Shown: piece after piece, positions 20,001-29,153 of the stretch | How positions within the stretch are numbered: position 1 is the first letter of the stretch | Layout of the letters: every line of letters starts with the position of its first letter | From: Mayamaea pseudoterrestris | Lineage: Eukaryota > Bacillariophyta > Bacillariophyceae > Sellaphorales > Sellaphoraceae | Direction: 5' to 3' | Length of the DNA stretch: 64,000 nucleotides | NCBI GenBank assembly: GCA_027923505.1 | Contig: BROI01000002.1 | Location: 2,294,001-2,358,000 of the forward strand | Made by a program: the position numbers and the translations under genes | The notes under the pieces: model-generated | Database searches by the model: none | What the model saw: the letters and a program-made list of their open reading frames with translations, nothing else | Told to the model about the DNA's origin: nothing

Positions 20001-20350
20001 AGGCCATGATGGCCAAAATGCGAGCGGACTCTACAGCTAACACCGGCAAGTCAGTTGGCAAGTACACGATCGGCAAATCGGACGATTTCACGTACTTTGA
20101 TCCGGTCGATGGTTCCGTATCCAAGAACCAAGGGATCCGATTTCTCATGACGGATGGTTCTCGCATCGTTTTCCGTCTCAGTGGGACGGCAGGATCTGGG
20201 GCAACTGTCCGCATGTATATCGAGCAGTACGAGCCAAAGAACATTACCATGAATGCGTCTGACGCACTCGCTGACTTGATTCGCATTGCGTTGGATCTGT
20301 GTGATATCAATGAGTTCTGTGGCACAGAGACGCCCACGGTCATCACTTGA
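17019..20350 (+). CDS. Bifunctional UDP-glucose pyrophosphorylase / phosphoglucomutase (3 exons)
   Basis: Makes UDP-glucose in two steps: the C-terminal domain turns Glc-6-P into Glc-1-P and the N-terminal domain uses UTP to make UDP-Glc. Exons 17019-17075, 17188-17592 and 17672-20350 join in phase 0 (introns 112 and 79 bp, GTAAGT and GTATGT donors), giving 1046 residues. UGPase marks: nucleotide-binding KLNGGLGTGMG, SNSDNLGAS, NNLWIRLDKL, ECFEGATAIVVPRTRFAPVK. PGM marks: catalytic serine in LTASHNPGG (Ser about 582), metal-binding DGDGDR (about 764-769), sugar-binding GEESFGTGSDHVREKDG, and phosphate-binding RLSGTAGSGATVR. Both active sites look complete. This fusion is known from diatoms and other stramenopiles. 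The product feeds chrysolaminarin, glycolipid and glycoprotein synthesis. No clear targeting peptide, so probably cytosolic. Confidence 0.95.
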
Positions 20351-20452
20351 GCGGGCTCGTGGGTGGATCTGGCGTCCGGTGAGAGTATGCATTTTTGCCT
20401 TTAGTATTAGTATCAGTTGTAATGAATAGCAAGCAATGTTAAGGCAAGATTA

Positions 20453-22375
20453 TTACTGACGTGCTGCCAAGTCTTTTACTTTCTGAAACTGGTCCAGCTG
20501 CGCCTGCTGCTCTTCGATGCGACGCTCCAAGTCTTGTTGGTCTCGTTTCCGTTCCATTTGCAATTGACGCTCATCCATTTCGTGCACGAGAATTTCCGAT
20601 CCGTCAGACACTCCATAGTATTCGAGACTCCGGTCATCGTCAGGCATGGGGACGGGAATCGAGGAAGACGATGAACAAACCATTAGATTTTGTAAATCCA
20701 CTGGCAGGCCGAATTGTCGACTACAAAGCGCCTTGAGGCGACCGACTGTCAATTGGTTCGGCAGTCGCCTCAATAGCGGATCCATGGTGCAAGATTGTGC
20801 CGACATGGATCGAATTTGAATGCTCACCATTGAGTCTGCCAGTAACAAGGAGGTTGCGCCATTACCCCTGTGATTCTCGTTTGTGTCCATCGAGTTGCCA
20901 TTTGGATTCCACAAGCGAGCCGCCAGATCTGGATACTTGTCAAGTAATCGGTTATATTGTGGATGCATTGCTAGTAGTTCATCGTGAATGGACCGCTTTC
21001 TCAAATCTGCATCGTTGCTGCCACCAGGCTCAACTGCGACATTATTCAATTCGGAAATGGCTAGCTGTATGCTTCGGCTCGTCGTTAGCAAGTAGCCTCG
21101 TTCCGCATCCTGCCGCTCCTGCGCCGTTACGACCGATGCATTCACCTTGGTCAAAGTGGGAAAGCGCGCAATGATCAATGCTCGCGTCTGCAATTCGCCA
21201 AGGTCAGCCAACAAGGGACAGTTGCGAAGTCGAAGCGACAATAGTTTCGGTAGCTGATGGTTAAGTCGCTCCAAATCAGCCCAGTTAGAAAACTTGGTAT
21301 TGGCCAGTTGCAAATGTTCAAGATGCGGCATGGATGCATCTTCGCTGGGCCATTGCGCAATGAAATTATCGTCGAGGCTCAGCCATTGCAAATTCGGAAA
21401 GTATCGTGCAAGCCTTGAAATTCCGTCTTCGTTCAGCTTGCAGCCGCTAACGTCGAGCCAACGTATCGAGGAGAATGTAATTGTTTCACTTGCGGCGTCA
21501 CTAGTATCAACGTCCTTCATCAAATCACTCAAGTCATTGGAGGCAGCGCATAATTCCTCCAAGTTTGGCAAAACTCGCAAGAGTTGCTGCAACGTTTTAT
21601 AATTTTCCACGACTCCTCCACGAACATTTACATGCACCAACTTGTCAAACGAGCTTGTTGCCTTTTGCAACCACTCCGACGAGTCTCGTCTCATGCGATT
21701 GCACGCCAAACTAAGGTGCTGGAGGTTGGGAAACTGCTGGAACAGTCGCTCCACGTCGGCCCAGTCAGACAGTAGATTGCCGGCAAGGTCCATTTGCTCC
21801 AAATGCTGAACGGAATCAAACGAGTCTGTATCCTTCTCGTCGCTGTCATGACTCATTGTATTTACTTTAATACTAGAAATTCCCATGCTTCGCAAGGAAA
21901 CTTGTTTCAATTTTGTCAATCGCTGCTGCATCAAAATCTTTTCACGGCCCACAAACTCGATTGGCTTGGAGCGACCGCTGCTGGTAGATACGGTATGCTC
22001 GTCGACGCGACTGGAAGCATCTTGGTACCGCTGCATTAGCATTTGAAGAGAGAGTGGCTTCCCAAAGTCAATGGTATGCGGCAATATAAATGATGCTGCT
22101 GTGGGATGCGTGCAACGAAAGTGCGACACGAGGCGATTCGTAGATCGACAAACGACGCTTCCGTTATGCTTGCCCCGACTAGAGTCGTCCCAAATGACGC
22201 CGTAGTAGAGCTTGGAAGGATTCTTGCTGGAAGCAACGGGCCCGTAGTAAACGATAGTGGCAATGTAGCCAGAAGCGTCTTGAATGCGAGTCGAGCCGAG
22301 GAAAATGTCGTCTGGAGGCAGTGGCATTGGTTGCTGATGAGTTGCAGACGGTTCCAGCTGGCTGCTATTTTCCAT
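20453..22375 (-). CDS. TBCE: Tubulin-specific chaperone E (tubulin folding cofactor E)
   Basis: Works with cofactors C and D to assemble alpha/beta-tubulin dimers and can also take them apart. 640 residues, single exon. An N-terminal CAP-Gly domain (about 25-95: ASGYIATIVYYGPV, KLYYGVIWDDSSRGKHNGSV) is followed by a leucine-rich repeat array (about 190-410, LEQMDLAGNLLSDW, LQHLSLACNRM, LQWLSLDDNFIAQW). A ubiquitin-like domain ends it (about 535-605, LTVGRLKALCSRQFGLPVDLQNLMV, EYYGVSDGSEILVHE), then a Gln/Glu-rich helix. The order CAP-Gly, LRR, UBL is diagnostic. The CAP-Gly core reads GKHNGSV; the usual motif is GKNDG or GKHDG. Convergent with the UGP/PGM gene, 102 bp between stops. Confidence 0.93.
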   Translation of the reverse strand: MENSSQLEPSATHQQPMPLPPDDIFLGSTRIQDASGYIATIVYYGPVASSKNPSKLYYGVIWDDSSRGKHNGSVVCRSTNRLVSHFRCTHPTAASFILPHTIDFGKPLSLQMLMQRYQDASSRVDEHTVSTSSGRSKPIEFVGREKILMQQRLTKLKQVSLRSMGISSIKVNTMSHDSDEKDTDSFDSVQHLEQMDLAGNLLSDWADVERLFQQFPNLQHLSLACNRMRRDSSEWLQKATSSFDKLVHVNVRGGVVENYKTLQQLLRVLPNLEELCAASNDLSDLMKDVDTSDAASETITFSSIRWLDVSGCKLNEDGISRLARYFPNLQWLSLDDNFIAQWPSEDASMPHLEHLQLANTKFSNWADLERLNHQLPKLLSLRLRNCPLLADLGELQTRALIIARFPTLTKVNASVVTAQERQDAERGYLLTTSRSIQLAISELNNVAVEPGGSNDADLRKRSIHDELLAMHPQYNRLLDKYPDLAARLWNPNGNSMDTNENHRGNGATSLLLADSMVSIQIRSMSAQSCTMDPLLRRLPNQLTVGRLKALCSRQFGLPVDLQNLMVCSSSSSIPVPMPDDDRSLEYYGVSDGSEILVHEMDERQLQMERKRDQQDLERRIEEQQAQLDQFQKVKDLAARQ

Positions 22376-23087
22376 CTTATATGCTGATTGTTACACTGAA
22401 GCAGCAATCACGCTACGACGAGTATGCTGTACAACGCGGAGATCGGTAGAATGTGTGCCATGGTGTGTCGTCCAATGTTTTTTTGCCGTGGCGTGAAGTC
22501 GGACCGGTATCAATCCAGTACCGCGTGGTCGGCAAACTCCCGCAAATCACGGTGCAAGAGTCGCGGTTACGATTACCAAAGCCGCAACAACCATCATGGT
22601 ATTGGGAGAAAATATAAGTGTGGACATCTATGAGCTCGGAGGTTCCCATCGGCATGGCAATGAACCTGGCTGAATTTCGCCAATGACTCACAGTCTATTA
22701 GCTCGGCTGTACCGGCAGTCCTTGCAACACGGAAAGATGCTGCTGCATACAACCTATACGTTCTCGGAATGAAATAAACATCATGCAAATACGATACCGA
22801 TATCATGCAATGTCGCGACAGTATGCCATGAGGCTCAGCCACGGTACTTGCATTCTCCTTAAGCCGCTCGCTGTATAATTTCCTCTCGCGATCGCCCAGC
22901 AGCTCGAAATATTATTGCTGGCTGCTACAAAGTAGAGTGAGGGGAACGATCGTTTGTCATACGTGTACCGCAGCCGCATTTTGCCAAATTTTTAACTAAA
23001 ATCCTTTAAAATTGATTGTTGAGCCTACCACGCTAAAAGGCGTTGAATATGGATGAGCATAATTCTTCGATTGCCTCATTCTAAACT
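22376..23087. other. Intergenic region upstream of TBCE
   Basis: 712 bp between two minus-strand genes. It holds short ORFs on both strands without features and should contain the TBCE promoter and the K+ channel 3' UTR. Nothing else seen. Confidence 0.4.
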
Positions 23088-24340
23088 TCAACTTGTCGCA
23101 CTAAGACCCACAAGATCGTCCATCGTCAAAGCACCAGACTTGTCCGTGTCGAGTCGATTGAATACAGCAAGAAGCTCGTCAATGTCTTCGCGAGCTACCT
23201 TTTGCAGCGAGACTAGCATGTACGAAAGAAACTCAGCCTTGGTAACCTTTCCGTCGCTATTTAAATCTAGCGTGCGAAGGTCGCGCACCGTGAGTGACTT
23301 TTGCAGAAACCTTTCCTCCGCGTGGTTGCGCTTGCGGTCCATGTACACGGACGCAATGCGGCCCAAAACTTCTCCAATGACTGCCACGGAAAAAGGCAGG
23401 AAAAAGACACAAAACCAGCGAGTACTTGCAGACTGCGGATGGTAGTCACCAAACCCAATGGTATAAGATGAGACCGCAGTCCACTTTGTGCATTGATAGA
23501 AGATGATGGTGAGTGTTTGCTGGCAGACGCTTATCACGTTTCGACGAATCGCTTGGCACTTACGTAAACGCTATCAACGACGCTCCATCCCTCGTGCCAG
23601 CCAACCATAATGCCCAAAAACACAACAAAAAGTACTATGGGAGCTTCCATAACAGCAACCGAAGCAATATCCTTAATGAGTGGCACTGGTGGCTCGAATG
23701 GCGGGTGAACATGGGCTCCTCGGTGTCCCTCGCGACTGCCAATTGTTCCAAGTATAAGTCTTTGCAGTTTTCGTTTACGCTCAACTGAGATGGTGCTCTG
23801 GCTTTCCACTATAATGTCCCCCTTGAAACAAGAGAATATAGCGTTGTTATTGAGATTGCTCATCGGATAAGTGCGACAAATAATGATTCATCGCTTAACC
23901 ACACTCACCAGTACTCCGAGAAAAATGCCAAGAATGACAATGCCATAGGTAGCCAGGAAGATTAGATACACACGTCCTGCTGCGTTATTGATTTCCACGT
24001 CACCAAAGCCAATTGTAGTGAATGTGACTGATGCCAGGTATAAGGAGTCTCTGACTGAGTGCTTTTCAACCAAATAACTGAACCCAAGTACGGCCAAAGA
24101 ATAGTAAGCGCTAGCATGACACAGAAAGAGTATCATGGCATCCTTGGAACGAGCATAGTCCTGAAAATCTGCTGTCAAGGACCTATCCGAGTCGCTTACT
24201 TCTGCATCCGTCTCGCTCGCAAGCAAAAGATCCTCTTCGTCGGAACGAATTCGTTGTTCACGCGCCCCCGCGCAGCAATTTCGGCGAATTTTTGTGACCA
24301 GCTCTCTTATGAGCTGGTAAATGGTGTTGACTATGTACAT
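23088..24340 (-). CDS. Two-pore-domain K+ channel with two EF hands (TPK-like, 3 exons)
   Basis: Exons 24340-23909, 23821-23564 and 23483-23088 give 361 residues (introns 87 and 80 bp). Two pore loops with K+ selectivity filters are present: VTFTTIGFGD in exon 1 and SSYTIGFGD across exons 2 and 3. Each is flanked by hydrophobic helices. The C-terminus has two EF hands with calcium loops DLNSDGKVTKAE and DTDKSGALTMDD. This layout matches plant TPK channels, Ca2+-gated and often on internal membranes. For intron 2, an acceptor at 23484 aligns the pore helix without gap (WSVVDSVY then WTAVSSYT). A nearer CAG would leave an intron below 50 bp and insert 13 residues before the filter, so I reject it. 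The N-terminal tail is acidic and lacks a signal. Confidence 0.9.
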
Positions 24341-24606
24341 GGCTCCGTTTTATTCAAACTCATGGCGATGTGAGCTGTGAAGATTGTTGATGTGGTCCGT
24401 CGAATTCTCAAGTCGCGTCGCTCCGTTTTACAATCCCTTTCGCAAACCTGCCCGGGATTCGTTGTCCACGTCATCACTATCTTACCGGTACTGAAAGAAG
24501 AACATTGGATTCATGGCGGAATTTTGTTCGCGGCGACGGCTGCTCCGCACATACACGCATATATTTAGATTCGTCCCTCGATTTGCTCTCATACTAATGC
24601 AGGATC

Positions 24607-27366
24607 ATGAGTGAGAATATCGCCAATGCTTTTCCGACTGCTAGCGGCCCTCCCAAGACGCCGCCGTCCTTGAAGAGTCATCGCTTTCTTTTCGCAAAGG
24701 CTGCCGGACTCGACACTCCAGCGGCGACAAAGGTAGACGAAGCAGGAATCTCGCCTTCAATTGTCGCAGACGCAGCTGATACGGACTTTAATGAGGCTGG
24801 CTTGAAAGTTGGGGATCGAATTAAACTACGAAAGCATTTTAGGACTACCGGTAGCCTGGCAAGTCTTCCGGAGAATTTTCCGATGCTGCCTCCGCCGCCT
24901 GCAACCACGAGTGCTATCGCGCATCAAGCACGTTCAAATGCGCCCGAAACTACTCATCTTATGGAATCGCAGCGTGCTGCCGGCCCCAAAACGACTGGCG
25001 AGGAAGAGGAGGAGACGGAAATGGGCAATTTCGTTGGAGACGAGTTCGATGACTATTTCTTGCGGGCCACTGCTGCAAATGCAGATGAAGCATTCGATTT
25101 GAAGTCTGTCGCGGAGTTGAACATGTGGGAAAAGACCAAAATCTTCTATAATAAAGTCATTGGAGGTGATTTTGCGGGGGAGGATGGGAGTATGATTATT
25201 ATCAAAAGTGTCTTGTACTTTAGCCAGGACGGAACGACACGTGCCTCCACGAAACGTACACGCATGATAGCGTTGAATTCTCTAATCGGCCGCACGCCGT
25301 CCAAGTCAGTGAATGATCGTGCGAAGGAGGCTCTGAAGAATCTGATTCGAAACTTGATGGTTCAGGAGACGAAGGATCTGAATAGTGGCTTGTCGAATCC
25401 ACACGTTGTCATTACGTACAAAGACACGCTGCATATGCTCAACTCGCTCCTCATGTCTGAGGAAAACGGTATTATTCCAACCCGCTACTTGGAACTGATC
25501 CACTATCAATTGGTGGGTCAGGTGACGGGCAAGCGCAGCATTGAACGTAACACTATCGCAGCCAGCTCGTGGCAATTGCGCATTGAAGTACCGGTACCCG
25601 GTGGACAAAAGTTTCGCATGATGTCCTTTATACACTGCTACATGAAGGAGAAAGGCCTCGGGACATACATCGTGTCGTTTATGGAAGCAGACAGTTTGGA
25701 GATGAACTTGGTCATTATTACCTTGATACTCCTTGAGCGCAAGGGGATGATTCGAAGCGCTATTGACGTGTATGAGGGACGAGAGCAGCTTTCCATCGAT
25801 CCCAACATTTTTGAGACACCAGCAGCACTGCTGGTAAAGATCAAGGCTGCTGAGAAGAAAGCCAAAGTTGAAGTGATCAAAAGATTGAGGGGCGACGAGG
25901 AAGCGGACGAAACTCGCTCTGCTTTAAAGGCGTTCATCTCCCACATCATCGCACAGGATAAACCGGGTGACAAAATACCTTTCTACACGAACTACCATGA
26001 ATCACTACTAATGAACAGTCGTTCCGATGCGGAAAATAATGCAAACTATCGTGAACTAGGAGAGCGTTGTGGTTACCGACCCACACAAAGGAACAACTTT
26101 AGCGCTACTGGAGGGCGAGCGTTTTGTCGCCAGGCGTCGCGCAATATCAATAGTCTTGGCGTTGAGATTGACTCACATTTGAACAAATCATTGTCCCACA
26201 GCAGTGCCATTGCTCTCAAGCATTATGAAAACGCCAATGCCTACCGTGAAATTATGCCAGTCAACATTTTCCATCCAGGAATCGACCGCGACATGGCTGT
26301 TTTTGCTGTGAACACGAGCGAGGTAACGCCTGCATTTAAGCGACCGGAGTTTTTCAAACCTAACTGGACTCCGCAATTGGCACCTTTGCCTTCGGCCATA
26401 GAATTCATCACGAAACAAGCATTCCGTCCTTTACTGAACTGCCCGTGTCCAGTCCTTGGCTGCTCGTTCCCGCCTTGCTATTATGCTGGTGACTTGAAAA
26501 CGCATGTCCACAAGAACCATAGCAAAGGACGTCACACCTTTCTCTGTAAATGTAACCGAACATGGGACACCTTCCTCAAATACCGTCGCCATATCAACGG
26601 CACAGATGGGTGCACTCAGTGTCCACAAAAGGATTTGGATCCGCTTGTCATTCCAGACAATTATAAACCGTCTATTCCGCCCCCAGGAGTGGCATATTTT
26701 CTCTGCAATGCATGTCCTGAAAAATATTTTACGACACGCAAGGGGGTTACGCGCCACATTTCGGAGCACCACAAGGGAGCAGAAGTTGGCTACAACGATG
26801 GATTATTTTGCCCACCTGTCGCAAGTGGTGCCGAGACTCTAGGAGCACCTTCAGCGGCTAGCACGGGATCTGTCGGTGGAGGTAAGACCGCATCACGCAA
26901 ATGCACCGTAAAGTTCTCCTTTGGCCAGAGGAGAAGTACCGGCACGCATGCGGCGCGAGGGACGGCTATTGACACGTCAACGGCGCGAGCGACGGATACT
27001 GGGGATTTGTTAGCATCGGTACCACCTACAAGCAATCTCATAGAGTCTTTTGCTGATCCGTTTGCATCGGTTCCGCTTGCGAGCAATTTCATAAAGACTT
27101 TTACTGATCCGTATGAGAGCCTGCTGATCAGGAGGGACGAAAGATTCCAGCAACCAGATAATGTCGTGCACCCTACCACCGCGGCTGATGCGCAACCGCG
27201 TCCTCAAAGCGATCTTGACCTAAACCCCGAATTGAACAATCCTCGAGGCGATGCACGTCGACGTCTCAATCATTCTACCGCACATTATTTCGCGATGGCT
27301 CAGCCGCATGGATGGCATGCCACAGATTCTGATGCCGAAGATGAAATTACGCTGGTCCCACTGTAG
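24607..27366 (+). CDS. C2H2 zinc-finger protein with a tyrosine-recombinase-like segment
   Basis: 919 residues, single exon, ATG 24607. Residues 1-140 are low complexity. About 160-480 is ordered but unrecognised. Residues about 499-545 contain TGGRAFCRQASRN, then LSHSSAIALKHYENA. The spacing of the late His (531) and Tyr (540) is nine, as in tyrosine recombinases (LGHS........Y), with Arg at 504 or 507 in the place of the H-x-x-R box. The first catalytic Arg and the Lys are not placed with confidence. A zinc-finger region follows at about 615-720: CPVLGCSFPPC..DLKTHVHKNH, CKCNRTWDTFLKYRRHI and FLCNACPEKYFTTRKGVTRHISEHH. The tail is disordered. It may be a domesticated transposon (Crypton-like) protein or a transcription factor. 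A fragment of a second copy lies downstream (27661-27760). Confidence 0.7.
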   Translation: MSENIANAFPTASGPPKTPPSLKSHRFLFAKAAGLDTPAATKVDEAGISPSIVADAADTDFNEAGLKVGDRIKLRKHFRTTGSLASLPENFPMLPPPPATTSAIAHQARSNAPETTHLMESQRAAGPKTTGEEEEETEMGNFVGDEFDDYFLRATAANADEAFDLKSVAELNMWEKTKIFYNKVIGGDFAGEDGSMIIIKSVLYFSQDGTTRASTKRTRMIALNSLIGRTPSKSVNDRAKEALKNLIRNLMVQETKDLNSGLSNPHVVITYKDTLHMLNSLLMSEENGIIPTRYLELIHYQLVGQVTGKRSIERNTIAASSWQLRIEVPVPGGQKFRMMSFIHCYMKEKGLGTYIVSFMEADSLEMNLVIITLILLERKGMIRSAIDVYEGREQLSIDPNIFETPAALLVKIKAAEKKAKVEVIKRLRGDEEADETRSALKAFISHIIAQDKPGDKIPFYTNYHESLLMNSRSDAENNANYRELGERCGYRPTQRNNFSATGGRAFCRQASRNINSLGVEIDSHLNKSLSHSSAIALKHYENANAYREIMPVNIFHPGIDRDMAVFAVNTSEVTPAFKRPEFFKPNWTPQLAPLPSAIEFITKQAFRPLLNCPCPVLGCSFPPCYYAGDLKTHVHKNHSKGRHTFLCKCNRTWDTFLKYRRHINGTDGCTQCPQKDLDPLVIPDNYKPSIPPPGVAYFLCNACPEKYFTTRKGVTRHISEHHKGAEVGYNDGLFCPPVASGAETLGAPSAASTGSVGGGKTASRKCTVKFSFGQRRSTGTHAARGTAIDTSTARATDTGDLLASVPPTSNLIESFADPFASVPLASNFIKTFTDPYESLLIRRDERFQQPDNVVHPTTAADAQPRPQSDLDLNPELNNPRGDARRRLNHSTAHYFAMAQPHGWHATDSDAEDEITLVPL

Positions 27367-27835
27367 TGGTAGGTAGCAATAGGATGATTGAAATGGAATT
27401 AACAAAACTTGCAGAAGAACTGACAATAGTGTAGCCAGCGAGGTTGGTTGTTGTGGGTCTTGCTAAGTTCTCAAAACGGAACCTTTGTAGCAAAAATTAT
27501 CCCGGGCAGGTTTTGTGACGTCATATACTGATGCGACAGATGGAGTCCCGGAAAGATTTTTCAGTCTGATACTTTCCTTCAGCATCAGTACAATGTGGTA
27601 GATGATTATTACTCTTTAGTGCACTACTAAGGCAGTTATAGCTATTGTATTTAAAGAATCCCTCATCAGAAGAGTCACTTCCTTTGCAATGGCTGCCAAC
27701 TCAACACTCCAGTGGCAACAAAGGTGGTAGATGAAGAAATCATTCCTGCCCCTTAATCTTTCAGTATCCTTGAGATTTTGGCATGAATTATTTGAACACA
27801 CTCTGTGGCATCCACTCTTTGTGTTGCCAAATTGA
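27367..27835. other. Intergenic region containing a duplicated gene fragment
   Basis: 469 bp. Apart from the fragment listed separately, no features were seen. The 5' end of the MYND-finger gene is probably also here, because that frame lacks an ATG at its left edge. Confidence 0.4.
27661..27760 (+). pseudogene. Fragment of a second copy of the zinc-finger/recombinase-like gene
   Basis: About 95 bp (GAAGAGTCAC..GGCTGCCAACTCAACACTCCAG..ATTCCTGCC) matches 24670-24765 of the upstream gene with scattered substitutions and small indels. That part of the parent encodes residues about 22-53 (around AGLDTPAATKVDE). No other part of the parent is recognisable here. A truncated tandem or dispersed duplicate is the simplest reading. 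Confidence 0.6.
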
Positions 27836-28636
27836 TTGGACTTTGGCGAGAAGCAGCGGGCGGAACTGGTGGACGTACACGCTGAATTGGAGATACTGAA
27901 ACAGCAAGGCAAAGGCTTGGAAATATATGAAGCTCTTTGCAAGGAGCGTGACAAGGCTTTGACGATGAATGCTGAGAGAATTGCGTTTGAAAAAGCTATG
28001 AAAGATAGGGGTGAAGTTAGCCCTGCAACTGCAGCAAGAGCTGGTATTGTTCGACTGGCGAAGGAGCTTAGATCGAATGGGCCTATTACTGATGATGACA
28101 CTTGGGACGGACCCGAGGCGCAGCGCGTGTACGAGCAATTTATTGCCGAACCTCCGTCGGCGCAGCGAGACGTCTCGGTCGATCCGCACACGTGTACCTT
28201 CTGTCGCAAAGTCACGACGCACAGGCTTCAGTGCTGCAGTCGGTGCAAGAAGCAGGCGTACTGCACCAAGGAGTGTCAAGTTAGTCACTGGAAGGCACAC
28301 AAGAAGGAGTGTATTCCGATCGAAGAGTTGAGCAAGGAGGATACCAAGCGCCTGCCATTGACATGGGAGCAATTGGAGGAATTTGGCGTCGCCCCTGGCA
28401 AGAGCTTGGAAGTTCGTTTTATTCATCAAGAACCACATTTGCGATTGATCGCCTTGTGCAAGGATCGTGCAGGCATTTGCAAGCGAGTCGCCGCCTACAC
28501 GGAGAGTCGAACGATTCCCGGTTTCACAACGGGCAAGGTGTTGGTCTGGAAGAATCCACGGTTCCATGGTTTCCTGGATGGATCTTCGGGCGCCCGAATC
28601 GAGGAGGAAGACTTGGTAAACATTCGAATCAAATGA
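27836..28636 (+). CDS. MYND-type zinc-finger protein (5' end uncertain)
   Basis: 266 codons are open after an in-frame TGA at 27833. The first codon is TTG, and the first ATG is at 27965. The 43 codons before that ATG look coding (helical, RAELVDVHAELEILKQQGKG), so an upstream exon probably splices in, perhaps at the AG ending at 27850. A helical N-terminus is followed by a MYND finger at about residues 122-160: CTFCRKVTTHRLQCCSRCKKQAYCTKECQVSHWKAHKKEC, with all seven Cys and the His in place. After it comes an unrecognised C-terminal domain. MYND fingers bind proline-rich peptides; no SET domain is present. A broken duplicate lies 105 bp downstream. Confidence 0.7.
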   Translation: MDFGEKQRAELVDVHAELEILKQQGKGLEIYEALCKERDKALTMNAERIAFEKAMKDRGEVSPATAARAGIVRLAKELRSNGPITDDDTWDGPEAQRVYEQFIAEPPSAQRDVSVDPHTCTFCRKVTTHRLQCCSRCKKQAYCTKECQVSHWKAHKKECIPIEELSKEDTKRLPLTWEQLEEFGVAPGKSLEVRFIHQEPHLRLIALCKDRAGICKRVAAYTESRTIPGFTTGKVLVWKNPRFHGFLDGSSGARIEEEDLVNIRIK

Positions 28637-28741
28637 AGAAATATAACAGAATGCTGTAATCTGTGCTGCTTACTTTTTATTGTTGCAAGTACTACTGTAA
28701 TTGTAGACTGCAAATAATTCTCCTGTCAGGCAAGCTCAATT

Positions 28742-29127
28742 ATGTCCTTTTCTCATCCATTCGCTTGCTCCTACTGCGATACACTAACAAGCGTTAAGTT
28801 TCAATGCTGCAGCCGGTGCAAGAAGAAGGCTAAGGCTTACTATAGCAAGGACCGCCAGAGGGATCACTGGATAGCGCACAAAGAAGATTGCATTCCATTT
28901 GCTGGGACGCTGATGAGGTTGGGACATTGCCACTCACTTGGGAGCGACTCGAAGCATTCCCACGCTCTCATGATCTGCCGATGACACGTATGGTGCGCGT
29001 TTCCAAAACGATTATTTGCGGAACCTCGTTTTGGAATCATGGTCGGTACAATCTGATCCGGCGAAGTGACAGGATGAATTTGAATGAGAAGGGACGAGAC
29101 GAGAGACCAGGGGAAAAAGGATATTAA
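28742..29127 (+). pseudogene. Broken duplicate of the MYND-finger gene
   Basis: The first part (28742-28905) encodes a MYND-like finger, CSYCDTLTSVKFQCCSRCKKK..YYSKDRQRDHWIAHKEDC, closely similar to the gene upstream. Two zinc-ligand Cys are replaced (YC to YY, KEC to KDR). After about 28910 the similarity continues in another frame (GTLPLTWERLEAF against RLPLTWEQLEEF) and then fades. The helical N-terminal half is absent. Loss of ligands plus a frameshift marks a decayed tandem copy. Nothing else is seen between 28637 and 29153. Confidence 0.75.
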
Positions 29128-29153
29128 TACAATGATTGGTCGACTGACTTTAA

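Noticed and set aside
23484-23563. Alternative 3' splice site (CAG at about 23522) in the K+ channel gene
   Set aside because: It would give an intron below 50 bp and put 13 extra residues before the pore filter. The AG at 23484 aligns without gaps to TPK channels.
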